64,000 nucleotides of DNA from Chromatiales bacterium (GTDB lineage: Bacteria > Pseudomonadota > Gammaproteobacteria > JAHELT01): NCBI GenBank assembly GCA_024644045.1, contig JAHELT010000288.1, positions 19,859 to 83,858 on the forward strand, given 5' to 3'. The notes beneath the pieces are model-generated. The model did not search any database. It saw only the letters and a program-made list of their open reading frames with translations, and was not told where the DNA came from. The position numbers and the translations under genes are program-made. This document shows, piece by piece, positions 18,732-28,425 of this stretch (position 1 is the first letter of the stretch; each line of letters starts with the position of its first letter).

Positions 18732-20378
18732 CTAGACCCGTTCGTGGTCGAAGTCCGGCCGCTCGCCGGTGCCGTAGGTGCGCAGCGCGCCGCGTTCGCC
18801 CACCGCATTGGAGCGTTGAAAAATCCAGTTCTGCCAGGCGCTGAGACGCCCGAAAATCTTCGTCTCGATGGTTTCCGGGCCGGCAAAACGCAGATTTGCC
18901 TCCAGGCCGGTGAGCGAGTCCGGCGAGAAGCTGGCGCGTTCCTCGAGCAGCATGCGTATCTCGTCGTCCCAGTCGATGTCGTCCGGGGCAAACGTGATCA
19001 GTCCCGCGTCCAGGGCAGTGGCGGCGTCGATCGGCTGACCGCAGTACTGCCGCGCTGCGGCCACGCGCTCGGGCTCGCCGTAAAACCGGGTGGCCAGCCG
19101 GGTGAGCCCATTACCCATCGGCAGCGGGCCGAAACTGGCCGCGCTCAGGCGGATCCTCGCCGGCGGCGTGTCGTCGTCCTCGAAGCGGCCGTCGAGCATG
19201 TAGCTGCGATCGACGGCGAACAGCAGCTCGGCAACGAAGCCGGTGAAGCAGCTGCCGGGTTCGATCAGTGCAATGGTGGTGCGCGAGGTGACGTCCAGGC
19301 GCTTCAGGGTGCGTTTCCAGTACAGCACGATTTCGTTCAGCAGCCAGTCTCCGGACTGAAACAGGAGCGCGTCGTACCCGGCCAGCGGCTCGCCGTCGCC
19401 CTGGGTCTTGAAGATCAGCGTGCCGAGCTGCGGCTCGTTGAAACGCAGTTGCAGCAGCGCGTCGTCCAGCGCCCTGACCAGCGCCAGCGGATAGAAGTCC
19501 ACGCCGAGCGCATGCGCCCCTTTAACGTCGGCGGGTGGCGGCGTTTCGGGCCCGTGAATGACCAGCGTGGCTACGCGCCGGCTGCGGTCGAGCTCGATGC
19601 GCAGGTGCGGGTAGCAGATCTCGCTGTCGGATATCTCGCGCGAGAGCGGCGTCAGGCGGATGCCTTCAGCGTCCGCCGGGCGTCCGGAACTCGAAGCCAG
19701 CGCGCGCGCGCGTTCGAGAACGCCCTCGGCAAAGCGCGAGCTCGGCAGGATTTCGTCCACCAGGCGCCAGTCGAGGGCGCGCTGCCCGCGAATGCCTTCC
19801 TCCACGGTGCAGAATACATCTGCCAGGTCGCGCCGAACCCTGCGCTTGTCCACCAGCCGCGTCAGTCCGCCGGTGCCCGGCAACACGGCCAGCAGAGGTA
19901 CTTCGGGCAGCGATACGGCGGCGCTCCCGTCATCGACCAGGACGATGTGCTCGGTCGCCAGCGCCAGCTCGTAACCGCCGCCTGCTGCCGTGCCGTTGAC
20001 TGCGCACAGGTAATGCTGCCCGGAGTCCGCGCCGGCCTCTTCGATGGCGTTGCGCGTCTCATTGGTGAACTTGCAGAAGTTGACCTTGTGCGCGTGCGAG
20101 GCGCCGCCCAGCATGCGGATGTTGGCGCCGGAGCAGAACACCCGCTCTTTGCCGGATTCAACGATCACCGCGCGCACCTCGGGGTGCTCGAAGCGCAGCC
20201 GTTGCGCCGCATCGTAGAGCTCGATGTCGACGCCGAGGTCATAGGAGTTGAGCTTCAGTTCGTAGCCGGGGAACAGCCCGGCCTTCTCGTCGACGTCCAT
20301 GGTCAGGTAGGCGATCTCGCCGTCGGTCCGGAGCCGCCAGTGCCGGTACTGCCCGGGATCAGTTTGGAACTCGATCAT
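18732..20378 (-). CDS. boxC: 2,3-epoxybenzoyl-CoA dihydrolase BoxC
   Basis: 548-aa enoyl-CoA hydratase/isomerase-superfamily protein matching BoxC in length and sequence (AVIVESGKERVFCSGANIRMLGG near residue 85, then GTAAGGGYELALATEHI). BoxC hydrolytically opens the epoxidised ring to 3,4-dehydroadipyl-CoA semialdehyde and formate. It is the first gene of the minus-strand boxC-boxB-boxR set. The 470 bases upstream separate it from the divergent HD-GYP gene and should contain its promoter and the BoxR operator, which was not identified. Confidence 0.93.
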   Translation of the reverse strand: MIEFQTDPGQYRHWRLRTDGEIAYLTMDVDEKAGLFPGYELKLNSYDLGVDIELYDAAQRLRFEHPEVRAVIVESGKERVFCSGANIRMLGGASHAHKVNFCKFTNETRNAIEEAGADSGQHYLCAVNGTAAGGGYELALATEHIVLVDDGSAAVSLPEVPLLAVLPGTGGLTRLVDKRRVRRDLADVFCTVEEGIRGQRALDWRLVDEILPSSRFAEGVLERARALASSSGRPADAEGIRLTPLSREISDSEICYPHLRIELDRSRRVATLVIHGPETPPPADVKGAHALGVDFYPLALVRALDDALLQLRFNEPQLGTLIFKTQGDGEPLAGYDALLFQSGDWLLNEIVLYWKRTLKRLDVTSRTTIALIEPGSCFTGFVAELLFAVDRSYMLDGRFEDDDTPPARIRLSAASFGPLPMGNGLTRLATRFYGEPERVAAARQYCGQPIDAATALDAGLITFAPDDIDWDDEIRMLLEERASFSPDSLTGLEANLRFAGPETIETKIFGRLSAWQNWIFQRSNAVGERGALRTYGTGERPDFDHERV

Positions 20379-20850
20379 GGAGACTCCGCGTGTTGCTCGC
20401 GGAAGAATGCATTATTTAGCATACTCATGCAATATATTTCCTTTATCTCGGCATACCCGGCCGGTAATGGTTCACTCAGGGCAGCGCCGAAATCTCGTCG
20501 GGGCGGGTTACCAATCGCGCGAATCGGAAAGCCTGCTGCAAACCCTCCGACTGCGGCGGCGACCAGGCGGTGGTCTCGGGCGTTGACCTCGACGACGTCA
20601 ATAACCGCGACAACTACGATCTGCTGCTGAACTGGATCCTCGCGGGCGCCCGACGCTGAGGCGCCAGCGCGCCGGTGGGTCCACGCCGCAAGAGGCGCTC
20701 GTCCGCCGCGGCGGCGTCGATTGCAGTGCTTCGCGGACGCCCTATGGCACAGTGTGCACGAGGCGCGCTGCGGGCCGCTGACAGATCAAGATTCCGCCGC
20801 GCCGGCCGCTACCCGCGGGTGACGTTTCCGCCAACCGAGTGTGGAGCCAG
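20379..20850. other. divergent intergenic region with possible gene remnant
   Basis: About 470 bases between boxC and the HD-GYP gene. It should hold both promoters. From 20468 to 20659 one plus-strand frame is open without a good start codon and ends in a plausible protein-like tail (SGVDLDDVNNRDNYDLLLNWILAGARR, shown here only as its last part: NYDLLLNWILAGARR). It may be a decayed gene end; nothing confident can be assigned. Confidence 0.35.
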
Positions 20851-22110
20851 ATGGTACAGAAGATCGTCGATTCCTCCGTGCAGACCGTTGAGATTCCCGC
20901 GACCGACGTGGAGATCGGCATGTACGTCAGCCAGCTCGATATTCCCTGGCTGGATTCGCCGTTCATCTACCAGGGATTCGTGATCGAATCGAAGCGGCAG
21001 CTCGATCAGTTGAAAAGCGTGTGCCGTGTCGTGTCGGTCGACGTGCGTAAGAGCACCAACAAGCGTATGCCGAAATCCAGCCGCATGGGTGACTACGAGG
21101 TGTCGGTAGAACGCGAGCTGGGAGCCGCCAACGGCGTCCGCGAAAGCACGCGCAAGCTGGTCAAGAACATCTTCCAGGAAATCGAGCTCGGCAAGGGCAT
21201 CGACGGCAACAAGGTCCAGGAGGCGGTGCACGAGACCGTCGACAGCGTGCTGCGCAATCCCGACGCCCTGACGCTGCTTACCCAGATCAAGAACAAAGAC
21301 GAATACACTGCGGAACACAGCATGAATGTGAGTATCCTGAGCGCAGCGTTTGCCCGGCATCTGGGCATGCGGCGGCAGGAAATAGAAGAAGTCGCGTACT
21401 GCGCCCTGCTGCACGACGTCGGGAAAATTCGCGTGCCCTCGGAAATCCTCAACAAGGAAGGTGCGCTCAGCAATGACGAGTTCGTCGTCATGAAAAAGCA
21501 CACAGTGTTCGGCCGCGCCGTGCTGATGGCCAGTAACGCTATGCTGACGCCGGCTGTGGACGTGGCCTACAGCCACCACGAGCGGGTCGACGGCTCGGGC
21601 TACCCGCGCAAGCTGCCGCGGGAGAACATTCCCCAGCTGGCCAAGATCATCGCGATCACTGACGCCTACGATGCCATTACCAGCGCCCGTTGTTACAGCC
21701 GCGCGCGCTCGCCGTTCGAGGCTTTGACGATCATCTATGACAACAGCGGCCGGCAGTTCGATGAAAAGCTGAGCGAGAAATTCGTCGCGTGCGTGGGCGT
21801 GTACCCGCCCGGCAGCATCGTCGAGATGACCAATGGCGAGGTCGGAATCGTGCTGTCCGCGCACCCCGACCACAAGTTGAAACCGCGCGTCATCATGACC
21901 CGGGACGCAGCGAAGACGCCGTGCAGCGAGCGCATCGTGCATCTGCGCCACGACGCTGCGGACGCCGAAGGCAATCGCTATGCAGTCCGCTGTACGCATC
22001 CGAACGGCGCCTTCGGTGTCGATCTGAACGCGTACCTGTCGCGCGGTCTGCGCCTGGGTGAGCATCCGCCCACCGGCTTGAGGCCGGCGATGGGCGCTGC
22101 AACCGCCTGA
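20851..22110 (+). CDS. HD-GYP domain cyclic-di-GMP phosphodiesterase
   Basis: 419-aa cytoplasmic protein with an N-terminal DUF3391 domain (about 1-110) and a C-terminal HD-GYP domain. The metal and catalytic signatures are intact: HSMNVS, HDVGKIR, HHERVDGSGYP, TDAYDAIT. It should hydrolyse cyclic-di-GMP and so influence motility and biofilm. ATG at 20851 is preferred; a GTG four codons upstream is possible. It converges with hldE (21 bases between stops). A MotY-like gene lies a few kb downstream, consistent with a motile organism. Confidence 0.9.
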   Translation: MVQKIVDSSVQTVEIPATDVEIGMYVSQLDIPWLDSPFIYQGFVIESKRQLDQLKSVCRVVSVDVRKSTNKRMPKSSRMGDYEVSVERELGAANGVRESTRKLVKNIFQEIELGKGIDGNKVQEAVHETVDSVLRNPDALTLLTQIKNKDEYTAEHSMNVSILSAAFARHLGMRRQEIEEVAYCALLHDVGKIRVPSEILNKEGALSNDEFVVMKKHTVFGRAVLMASNAMLTPAVDVAYSHHERVDGSGYPRKLPRENIPQLAKIIAITDAYDAITSARCYSRARSPFEALTIIYDNSGRQFDEKLSEKFVACVGVYPPGSIVEMTNGEVGIVLSAHPDHKLKPRVIMTRDAAKTPCSERIVHLRHDAADAEGNRYAVRCTHPNGAFGVDLNAYLSRGLRLGEHPPTGLRPAMGAATA

Positions 22111-22131
22111 GCCCGCCCGACGGGCGCGCCA

Positions 22132-23595
22132 TTAAACGCTGCTGAGACGGTCCACGATCCGCGTGGTGCTCTGCTCGGGTACGATCTCGATCAACTCGAC
22201 ACGCCCCCCGTAACCGCGCACCAGCTCGGCACCGACCACCTCGTCGAGCGTGTAGTCGGCGCCTTTGAACAGCACATCGGGGCGCAGCGTCTCCAGCAAT
22301 GCCAGGGGCGTATCCTCGCTGAATGCCACGACCAGGTCCACGCTGCTCATGGAGGCAAGCACGGTGGCGCGGGCGGCTTCGTTCTGCAGCGGGCGCTGCT
22401 CGCCCTTCAGGCGTTTTACCGACGCGTCGCCGTTCAAGCCGACGATCAGCTGATCGCACCGCTTGCGCGCACGCTCCAGCAGCGCGACGTGTCCCGGGTG
22501 CACCAGGTCGAAACAGCCGTTCGTGAAGCCCACGGTCAGACCGTTGGCCTGCCAGGCCTGGGTGATGCGGCGCGCCTGCTCCCAGTCGACGACCTTGCCT
22601 TCGATGTCGAGCAGCTGCTGCTGGCGCAATGCGGCATGCAGCTCGCGCGCCTCCGTCGCCGCGGTGCCAAGTTTGCGCACCGCGATCCCCGCGGCGATGT
22701 TGGCGAGCTGGGCTGCCAGCACGATCGGTGCGTCGACGGCAAGCGCTGCCGCCAACGTCGCGACGACGGTGTCCCCGGCGCCGGAAACGTCGTACACCTC
22801 CTGGCTCTCCGCAGCCAGGTGGTGCACCGTGTCAGCCTCGATGACCGACAAGCCTTCTTCGCTGCGGGTTACAACGACGACGCCGATTTCATAGCGCTCG
22901 CGCAACTGCCGGGCCGCCTGCACGAGGTCGGCCTCCTGGCGCGCCGGCATCCCCGTGGCTTGGGTCAGCTCGTGGCGATTGGGAGTGATGACGTCCGCGC
23001 CGCGGTATCGCTCGTAGTTGGTGCCCTTCGGATCGATCACCACGCGGCAGCCGTTACGTTGCGCGAGCTTGATGACCGCACGCGTCAGCTCTGCGGTCAG
23101 CACGCCCTTGCCGTAGTCCGACAGGATGCAGGCGCGAGCTGCGGTCAGCGCATGTTTCAGGTTGGCCAGCAGCGCTTCTGCCGTCTCCTCGGCAATGGCG
23201 TCGCACTGCTCCCGGTCGACCCGCAGGATCTGCTGGTGGGCGCCGATGCAACGGGTCTTGATGGTGGTACCGCGTCCCGGTTCGACCACCAGGCACGGTC
23301 TGCAGTGCGTCAGCTCCCGTAACAGCGACGCCGTGCGGTGGCCGGCCTCGTCGTCGCCGACCACGGCCGCCAGCGCGCTGTGCGTCTTCAGCGCGGCCAG
23401 GTTGCGCGCCACGTTTCCCGCGCCGCCGAGCATCTCGGTTTCGCTCACCACCCGCAGCACGGGCACCGGCGCCTCCGGCGAGACCCGCTCGACGTCGCCG
23501 TAGATGAAGCGATCGAGCATGAGATCGCCGATACAGGTAACGTTCGCCTCACCGAGGCGCTCGACAAGATCGGTCAGTTCGGACAAGGCAATCAT
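22132..23595 (-). CDS. hldE: bifunctional D-glycero-beta-D-manno-heptose-7-phosphate kinase/1-phosphate adenylyltransferase
   Basis: 487-aa two-domain LPS-core precursor enzyme. The N-terminal PfkB/ribokinase domain (about 1-330) has the DVSGAGDTVVATLA active-site motif. The C-terminal cytidylyltransferase-like domain (about 350-487) has TNGCFDLVHPGHVALL. It makes ADP-D-glycero-beta-D-manno-heptose precursors for lipopolysaccharide, confirming a Gram-negative host. It is a monocistronic-looking housekeeping gene. Confidence 0.96.
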   Translation of the reverse strand: MIALSELTDLVERLGEANVTCIGDLMLDRFIYGDVERVSPEAPVPVLRVVSETEMLGGAGNVARNLAALKTHSALAAVVGDDEAGHRTASLLRELTHCRPCLVVEPGRGTTIKTRCIGAHQQILRVDREQCDAIAEETAEALLANLKHALTAARACILSDYGKGVLTAELTRAVIKLAQRNGCRVVIDPKGTNYERYRGADVITPNRHELTQATGMPARQEADLVQAARQLRERYEIGVVVVTRSEEGLSVIEADTVHHLAAESQEVYDVSGAGDTVVATLAAALAVDAPIVLAAQLANIAAGIAVRKLGTAATEARELHAALRQQQLLDIEGKVVDWEQARRITQAWQANGLTVGFTNGCFDLVHPGHVALLERARKRCDQLIVGLNGDASVKRLKGEQRPLQNEAARATVLASMSSVDLVVAFSEDTPLALLETLRPDVLFKGADYTLDEVVGAELVRGYGGRVELIEIVPEQSTTRIVDRLSSV

Positions 23596-23735
23596 TGGCG
23601 GCTGCCGCTTCGGATCACAGCATTATAACCGCGTGCCGGTGATTTATCGCAGGGCGAATCGCATTTCGCGCCGCGCCGCCAGCGGCTATGATTGCGTCAG
23701 GTCCGAGATCGAGAACGCCGAGCAGCCTAATCGCA

Positions 23736-24800
23736 ATGCCCGCATTAGCCCACAAGATCTGTGTCGCGCCGATGATGGAGTGCACCGACCGTCACCAGCG
23801 CTATTTCATGCGCTTGATAACGCGCTTCACCGTGCTGTACACGGAGATGATTCCGGTGGCGGCATTGTTGAACGGGGACCGGCAGCGGTTGCTGCGTTTC
23901 GACGAAAGCGAGCATCCGGTGGCCGTGCAGCTCGGCGGCAGCGATCGCGCCGCGCTGCGGGACGGGGCGAAGCTTGCTGAGGACTTTGGTTACGACGAGG
24001 TCAACATCAACGTCGGTTGTCCGAGCCCGCGTGTCAATGCCGGGCGCTTTGGCGCCTGCCTGCTGGACGAGCCGGACATCGTAGCCGACAGCGTCGCCCT
24101 GATGCGCGCAGCGGTGGACATACCGGTGACCGTGAAGACGCGTATCGGGCTGGACCACGATGAATCGGCGTCGCGGTTGTACCGGCTCGTGAGCCGGATC
24201 GAGCAGGCCGGATGCACCACTGTCGTGGTGCACGCACGCAACGCCTGGCTGAACGGCCTGAGCCCGAAGGAGAATCGGGACGTTCCGCCGCTGCGCTATC
24301 CCGTGGTGCATGCGCTGAAGCGTGATTTCCCACACCTCGAGATCGTCGTCAACGGCGGTATCCGCGACCTGCACGACGTGCGCGAGCAGCTGCGCCATTG
24401 CGATGGAGTGATGCTGGGCCGCGAAGCGTATGCGAACCCGTTCCTGCTGGCAGAGGCGGACCGGGAGTTCTTTGGCGCTGCCCCGCATGCTTGCACGCGC
24501 GAGGCGGTGCTGTACCGCTTCTTACCTTACCTCGAGCGTCAGCTCGCAGAGGGTGTGCCGCTCAGCGCGATTACGCGGCACATCCTCGGGCTGTACCGTG
24601 GCGTGCCCGGCGCACGCGCATGGCGACGCGCAGTGAGCGAACGCAGCCGCGCGAAGCGCGCCGATGCGGTCACGCTGCGCGAAGTGGCGCACCTGTTGAC
24701 CGCCGGCGCTCCGGCATCGCCCGGGCCTCCTTCCGCTGAAAGCGTGGCTGCGTTGTCATCCCGTCCGGGAATGCACGCGAAGAGCTCGCCAGGCGCGTAA
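23736..24800 (+). CDS. dusA: tRNA-dihydrouridine synthase A
   Basis: 354-aa flavoenzyme reducing uridines 20/20a in the tRNA D-loop. Signature features are the CVAPMMECTDRHQRYFMRL N-terminus (DusA-specific), the NVNINVGCPSPRV active-site loop with the catalytic Cys in VNAGRFGACLL, and the VVNGGI FMN-binding segment. The ATG giving MPALAHKICVAPMM is chosen because homology starts there. The C-terminal 25 residues are low complexity. Confidence 0.94.
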   Translation: MPALAHKICVAPMMECTDRHQRYFMRLITRFTVLYTEMIPVAALLNGDRQRLLRFDESEHPVAVQLGGSDRAALRDGAKLAEDFGYDEVNINVGCPSPRVNAGRFGACLLDEPDIVADSVALMRAAVDIPVTVKTRIGLDHDESASRLYRLVSRIEQAGCTTVVVHARNAWLNGLSPKENRDVPPLRYPVVHALKRDFPHLEIVVNGGIRDLHDVREQLRHCDGVMLGREAYANPFLLAEADREFFGAAPHACTREAVLYRFLPYLERQLAEGVPLSAITRHILGLYRGVPGARAWRRAVSERSRAKRADAVTLREVAHLLTAGAPASPGPPSAESVAALSSRPGMHAKSSPGA

Positions 24801-24815
24801 AGCTCGCAACGTTGG

Positions 24816-25727
24816 TCAACGCAGGATCTCGACGAGGACGTGGCGTTGCGCTGCCGGCACGCGATGCCGGTTGGACGCCGAGGATTCTCCCAGCGCAACG
24901 ACCTCCAGCAGCGACTCGTCCACGCCCCGACCGGAAAGGTACTCGAGCACACTGCGGGCGCGTTGCTCCGAGAGCGACAGGTTGTAGTCCTCTGCGCCGC
25001 TGCTGTCGGCGTGACCGGTGACAACGACCCGGCTGACGCCCGGATCGGCGGCGACGCTCTCGGCCATGCGGTCCAGCTGCCTGCGCGCGTGAGTCTCGAG
25101 TGCCGCGCTGTCCAGTGCGAAGCGAACTTCGATGCGTGCGATGGCCGTTGCATCGTTGTCTTCCAGCAGACTTACGCACTGACGAAACGCGTGCATCGCC
25201 CGCGCGAAGTTCACGTTCGACAGCTGCACCGCGATCAGTTCGTGCGCATTGCCCCAGTCACGGTAGCGGAAGGTCGGCTGCATACCGCCCTCCAGCTCCA
25301 GCAGCAAACGCAGTGACAGGGCGTGGTTCAGTCTGATCGGCGTATCGCCCGGCTGCAGGCTTACCTGCGTGATATCGTCGCCACCGGGCACGTGCATCCA
25401 CTGGGCATGCTCGGTGCTGATCGCTGCAAACCCGGGCGCAGTAACCGCATCGTGCGCGGACAGCTCGAACGCCAGCGCCTGGTCCGGCGTGTGGCGAAAG
25501 CGGGCCAGGCCGTAAAGCGGAATCGGATGGCTGAGCTCGCAGAACTCGGCGTCGCGTTGCGTATACCACGCCGACTGGTGCATCTCGGCCTTGTAGTGGC
25601 GGTCGTCCGTCAGCGCCGGCGCGGCGATGAGCAGCAGGCCCAGCAGGCACACCAGGTACAGGACACCAGGGATCGGTTGCGGCTGACGACGATTCACAAC
25701 GGGTATAACGGCCGGTAAAGTAAGCAT
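24816..25727 (-). CDS. motY: MotY-like OmpA-family protein
   Basis: 303-aa exported protein. A hydrophobic N-terminal segment (about 17-38) is followed by a MotY-type N-terminal domain (AEFCELSHPIPLYGLARF near residue 65) and a C-terminal OmpA/Pal peptidoglycan-binding domain (VVTGHADSSGAEDYNLSLSEQRA). MotY forms part of the T-ring around sodium-type polar flagellar motors. No flagellar genes are in the window, so motor involvement rests on the N-terminal similarity. It converges with dusA (15 bases between stops). Confidence 0.78.
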   Translation of the reverse strand: MLTLPAVIPVVNRRQPQPIPGVLYLVCLLGLLLIAAPALTDDRHYKAEMHQSAWYTQRDAEFCELSHPIPLYGLARFRHTPDQALAFELSAHDAVTAPGFAAISTEHAQWMHVPGGDDITQVSLQPGDTPIRLNHALSLRLLLELEGGMQPTFRYRDWGNAHELIAVQLSNVNFARAMHAFRQCVSLLEDNDATAIARIEVRFALDSAALETHARRQLDRMAESVAADPGVSRVVVTGHADSSGAEDYNLSLSEQRARSVLEYLSGRGVDESLLEVVALGESSASNRHRVPAAQRHVLVEILR

Positions 25728-25827
25728 CTTTAAGTCACGGGGATGGACGATGCGGGGACTTCTTTCGGCAAGCCGATACAGCCGGCACGCGCAGCGATCC
25801 GGCGCCGCCGCGGCGGGCGCGTAGGCG

Positions 25828-26142
25828 ATGCAGACGGGCGGTTGCGGCGCGAGCGAACCCTTTGTGCTGCGCGTTCTCGGCGACAGCATGGAACCCGAGT
25901 TCGCCGACGGCGTGTTGATCGTCATCGATCCGGGCGGACTGGTACACGACGGGTCGTTCGTGTTCGCCGAGCACAACGACGAGTATATTTTCCGCAGGCT
26001 CGAGATGCGCGGCGGGCGTCTGCTGCTGCAGCCCCTCAACCCCGGCTATCCCACCCTGGAGCTGAGCGACCTGGGCGCGGTCAAGGGTGTGGTCGTGCAA
26101 CGCGCCGGGACACGCCGCAGCCAGCACAAGCACTACCCCTGA
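25828..26142 (+). CDS. small S24-family (LexA/UmuD-like) peptidase domain protein
   Basis: 104-aa protein consisting of an S24 peptidase fold only, without the DNA-binding helix-turn-helix of LexA or CI repressors. The Ser motif is present (LRVLGDSMEPEF). In the second motif (DEYIFRRLE) an Arg appears where the catalytic Lys usually sits, so self-cleavage is uncertain. It precedes hppA by about 190 bases and has its own promoter space. Function is unknown. Confidence 0.7.
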   Translation: MQTGGCGASEPFVLRVLGDSMEPEFADGVLIVIDPGGLVHDGSFVFAEHNDEYIFRRLEMRGGRLLLQPLNPGYPTLELSDLGAVKGVVVQRAGTRRSQHKHYP

Positions 26143-26215
26143 GCGCGGCCGCGCATCGCGGTTCACGGACAACGGGGCGGGTTGAACACGCCGGGAAGGG
26201 TGCGAGGGTTCGAGC

Positions 26216-26274
26216 CTGACGCTCGGCAGCGTTTGTGGTATAAGACTCGCGCCTTGCGGCACCGGCACGGTGCC
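26216..26274 (+). promoter_or_regulatory. hppA promoter and leader hairpin
   Basis: CTGACG (26216-26221) and TATAAG (26239-26244) are separated by 17 bases, a good sigma-70 layout. Transcription would start near 26250, giving a leader of about 80 bases before the hppA ATG. A perfect hairpin GGCACCG-GCA-CGGTGCC at 26258-26274 would lie at the very 5' end of the mRNA, possibly stabilising it. Confidence 0.5.
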
Positions 26275-26332
26275 GAGCCAAAACAAACGTTATGCGGGTG
26301 ACCACCGTCGTCCGTACGATTCGGGGAGTTCT

Positions 26333-28336
26333 ATGAGTGACGTCAGCTTTCTGCCGCCGCTGTTCGGCATCGGCGGCCTGGTTTTCGCGTTCATCATTTA
26401 CCGCGTGATGCTCGGCTACCCGGCCGGCGAGACCAGGATGGTCAAGATCGCCGATCAGATTCATCTAGGCGCGATGGTATTCATGCACCGCGAATACCGC
26501 ATGCTGGGCATGTTCTCGGGGGTGCTGCTGGTGCTGCTCTGGGTGTCGCTCGGATGGCACACTGCGCTGGCGTTTGCGGTGGGTGCACTGATGTCAGCGA
26601 CCGCCGGGTACCTCGGCATGTTTTCCGCGACCAAAGCTAATGTGCGCACGACGAACGCGGCGCACACCAAAGGCGCTTCCTCGGCGCTCTCGGTAGCCTT
26701 CTACGGCGGCTCGATCATGGGCCTGTGTGTCGCATCGCTGGGGCTGCTCGGCCTGGGCTCACTGTACTGGTTCTTGGGCGGCGATCCGCAGACCGCCCAT
26801 GCGATCCACGGGTTCGGCATGGGCGCATCCTCGGTGGCGCTGTTCTCGCGTGTCGGCGGCGGCATCTTCACCAAGAGCGCCGATGTCGGTGCCGACCTGG
26901 TCGGCAAGATCGAAGCCGGCATTCCCGAGGACGATCCGCGCAACCCGGGCGTGATCGCCGATAACGTGGGCGACAACGTGGGCGACGTGGCGGGGATGGG
27001 CTCGGACATTTTCGAGTCCTACTGCGGTGCGATGATCGCCACCATCGCGATTGCCTCGACCCTGACCGCCGATGTGCTGGTCGGGCTGGGCGAGCGCCCG
27101 GCGCTGATGTTTCTGCCCCTGGCCCTGGCGTCCGCCGGGCTGGTGTGCTCGGTGCTCGGCATCGGTATGGTGCGCGCGTTGTCCAATCGTGACGCCGAGG
27201 TTGCGCTGCGTGCCGGCACGGTGTCGGCCGCGGTGCTGTTCATCGTCGTCGCCTACTTCGTGATCGGCGGCGCCGGCGTGGTCAGCAATGTTTTCTGGTG
27301 CGTGGTGTGCGGCGCCGTGGGCGGCATCATCATCGGCCTGGTCACCGAGTACTACACCGGCGCTGCGCCGGTGCGCAAGATCGCGCAAGCGGGTGAGACC
27401 GGCACCGCGACGGTCATGATCGCCGGTCTGGCCATCGGTATGCAGTCCGTCGCCATACCGGTGGCGACGCTCGCCGCGATCATCTATTTCGCGGCCGCGC
27501 TGTCCGGCCTGTACGGCGTGGGCATCGCCGCCGTCGGCATGCTGGCAACCGTCGGTATGACCATGGCGATCGACGCTTACGGACCGGTCGCGGACAACGC
27601 CGGCGGCATCGCCGAGATGAGCGGCCTGGGTAAGGAAACGCGCAAGATCACCGACTCGCTCGACGAGCTCGGCAACACCACGGCGGCGATCGGAAAAGGT
27701 TTCGCGATCGGCGCCGCCGGACTTGCCGCGCTGGCCATCATCGCCGCCTACGTGGAAACCATGTCGGTCAAGAACCCGGACTTCTCGCTCGAGCTGTCCG
27801 ACCCGGTAGTGCTGTCCGGCATCTTCATCGGTGGGCTGCTGCCGCTGTTGATCGCCTCGATCACTATGACCGCGGTGGGGGATGCGGCGTTTGACATGAT
27901 TCACGAGATACGCCGCCAGTTCAAAGAGATACCCGGCCTGCTGGAGGGCAAAGCCGAGCCGGACACGGCGCGCTGCGTGGACATCGCCACGACGGCGGCC
28001 CTGAAACGGATGGTTCTGCCCGGCGCCATTGCGGTGGCGATGCCGCCGCTCGTCGGTTTCATCATCGGGCCCGAAGCGCTCGGCGGAATGCTGGGCGGTG
28101 CGCTGCTGGGCTGCGTGCTGATGGCGTTGATGATGGCCAATGCTGGCGGTGCCTGGGACAACGCGAAAAAGTATGTCGAGAAAGGCAACCTCGGCGGCAA
28201 GGGCTCCGATGTGCATGCGGCCACCGTGGTGGGCGATACCGTGGGCGACCCGTTCAAGGATACCTCGGGGCCGTCCATGAACATTCTGATCAACGTGATG
28301 GCGATCGTCAGCCTTGTGATTGCGCCGCTGCTGTAG
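26333..28336 (+). CDS. hppA: membrane-bound proton-translocating pyrophosphatase
   Basis: 667-aa polytopic inner-membrane H+-PPase that couples pyrophosphate hydrolysis to ion pumping. Family motifs are present: [51 protein letters not shown] (substrate site; first part [20 protein letters not shown]) and [15 protein letters not shown] near the C-terminus. The segment [10 protein letters not shown] has Ala where K+-independent enzymes carry Lys, suggesting a K+-stimulated type. Pyrophosphate recycling is plausible support for energy-limited autotrophic growth. Start MSDVSFLPP is preferred over upstream in-frame codons. Confidence 0.95.
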   Translation: MSDVSFLPPLFGIGGLVFAFIIYRVMLGYPAGETRMVKIADQIHLGAMVFMHREYRMLGMFSGVLLVLLWVSLGWHTALAFAVGALMSATAGYLGMFSATKANVRTTNAAHTKGASSALSVAFYGGSIMGLCVASLGLLGLGSLYWFLGGDPQTAHAIHGFGMGASSVALFSRVGGGIFTKSADVGADLVGKIEAGIPEDDPRNPGVIADNVGDNVGDVAGMGSDIFESYCGAMIATIAIASTLTADVLVGLGERPALMFLPLALASAGLVCSVLGIGMVRALSNRDAEVALRAGTVSAAVLFIVVAYFVIGGAGVVSNVFWCVVCGAVGGIIIGLVTEYYTGAAPVRKIAQAGETGTATVMIAGLAIGMQSVAIPVATLAAIIYFAAALSGLYGVGIAAVGMLATVGMTMAIDAYGPVADNAGGIAEMSGLGKETRKITDSLDELGNTTAAIGKGFAIGAAGLAALAIIAAYVETMSVKNPDFSLELSDPVVLSGIFIGGLLPLLIASITMTAVGDAAFDMIHEIRRQFKEIPGLLEGKAEPDTARCVDIATTAALKRMVLPGAIAVAMPPLVGFIIGPEALGGMLGGALLGCVLMALMMANAGGAWDNAKKYVEKGNLGGKGSDVHAATVVGDTVGDPFKDTSGPSMNILINVMAIVSLVIAPLL

Positions 28337-28425
28337 CCCGCTGTCTTGGCTTCCCTCGGACGGGAGCGCGGTTCGCTTGATAGCCGCCCTTGAATCTACG
28401 GAGAGGAGGGCGCTTTCCTGAGGTC

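Noticed and set aside
26190..26225. GGTTCGAGCC resembling a tRNA T-loop
   Set aside because: No acceptor, D or anticodon stems can be formed around it.
26759..28216. 485-codon minus-strand frame in hppA
   Set aside because: Antisense shadow; translation is His/Gly/Arg-rich without homology features.
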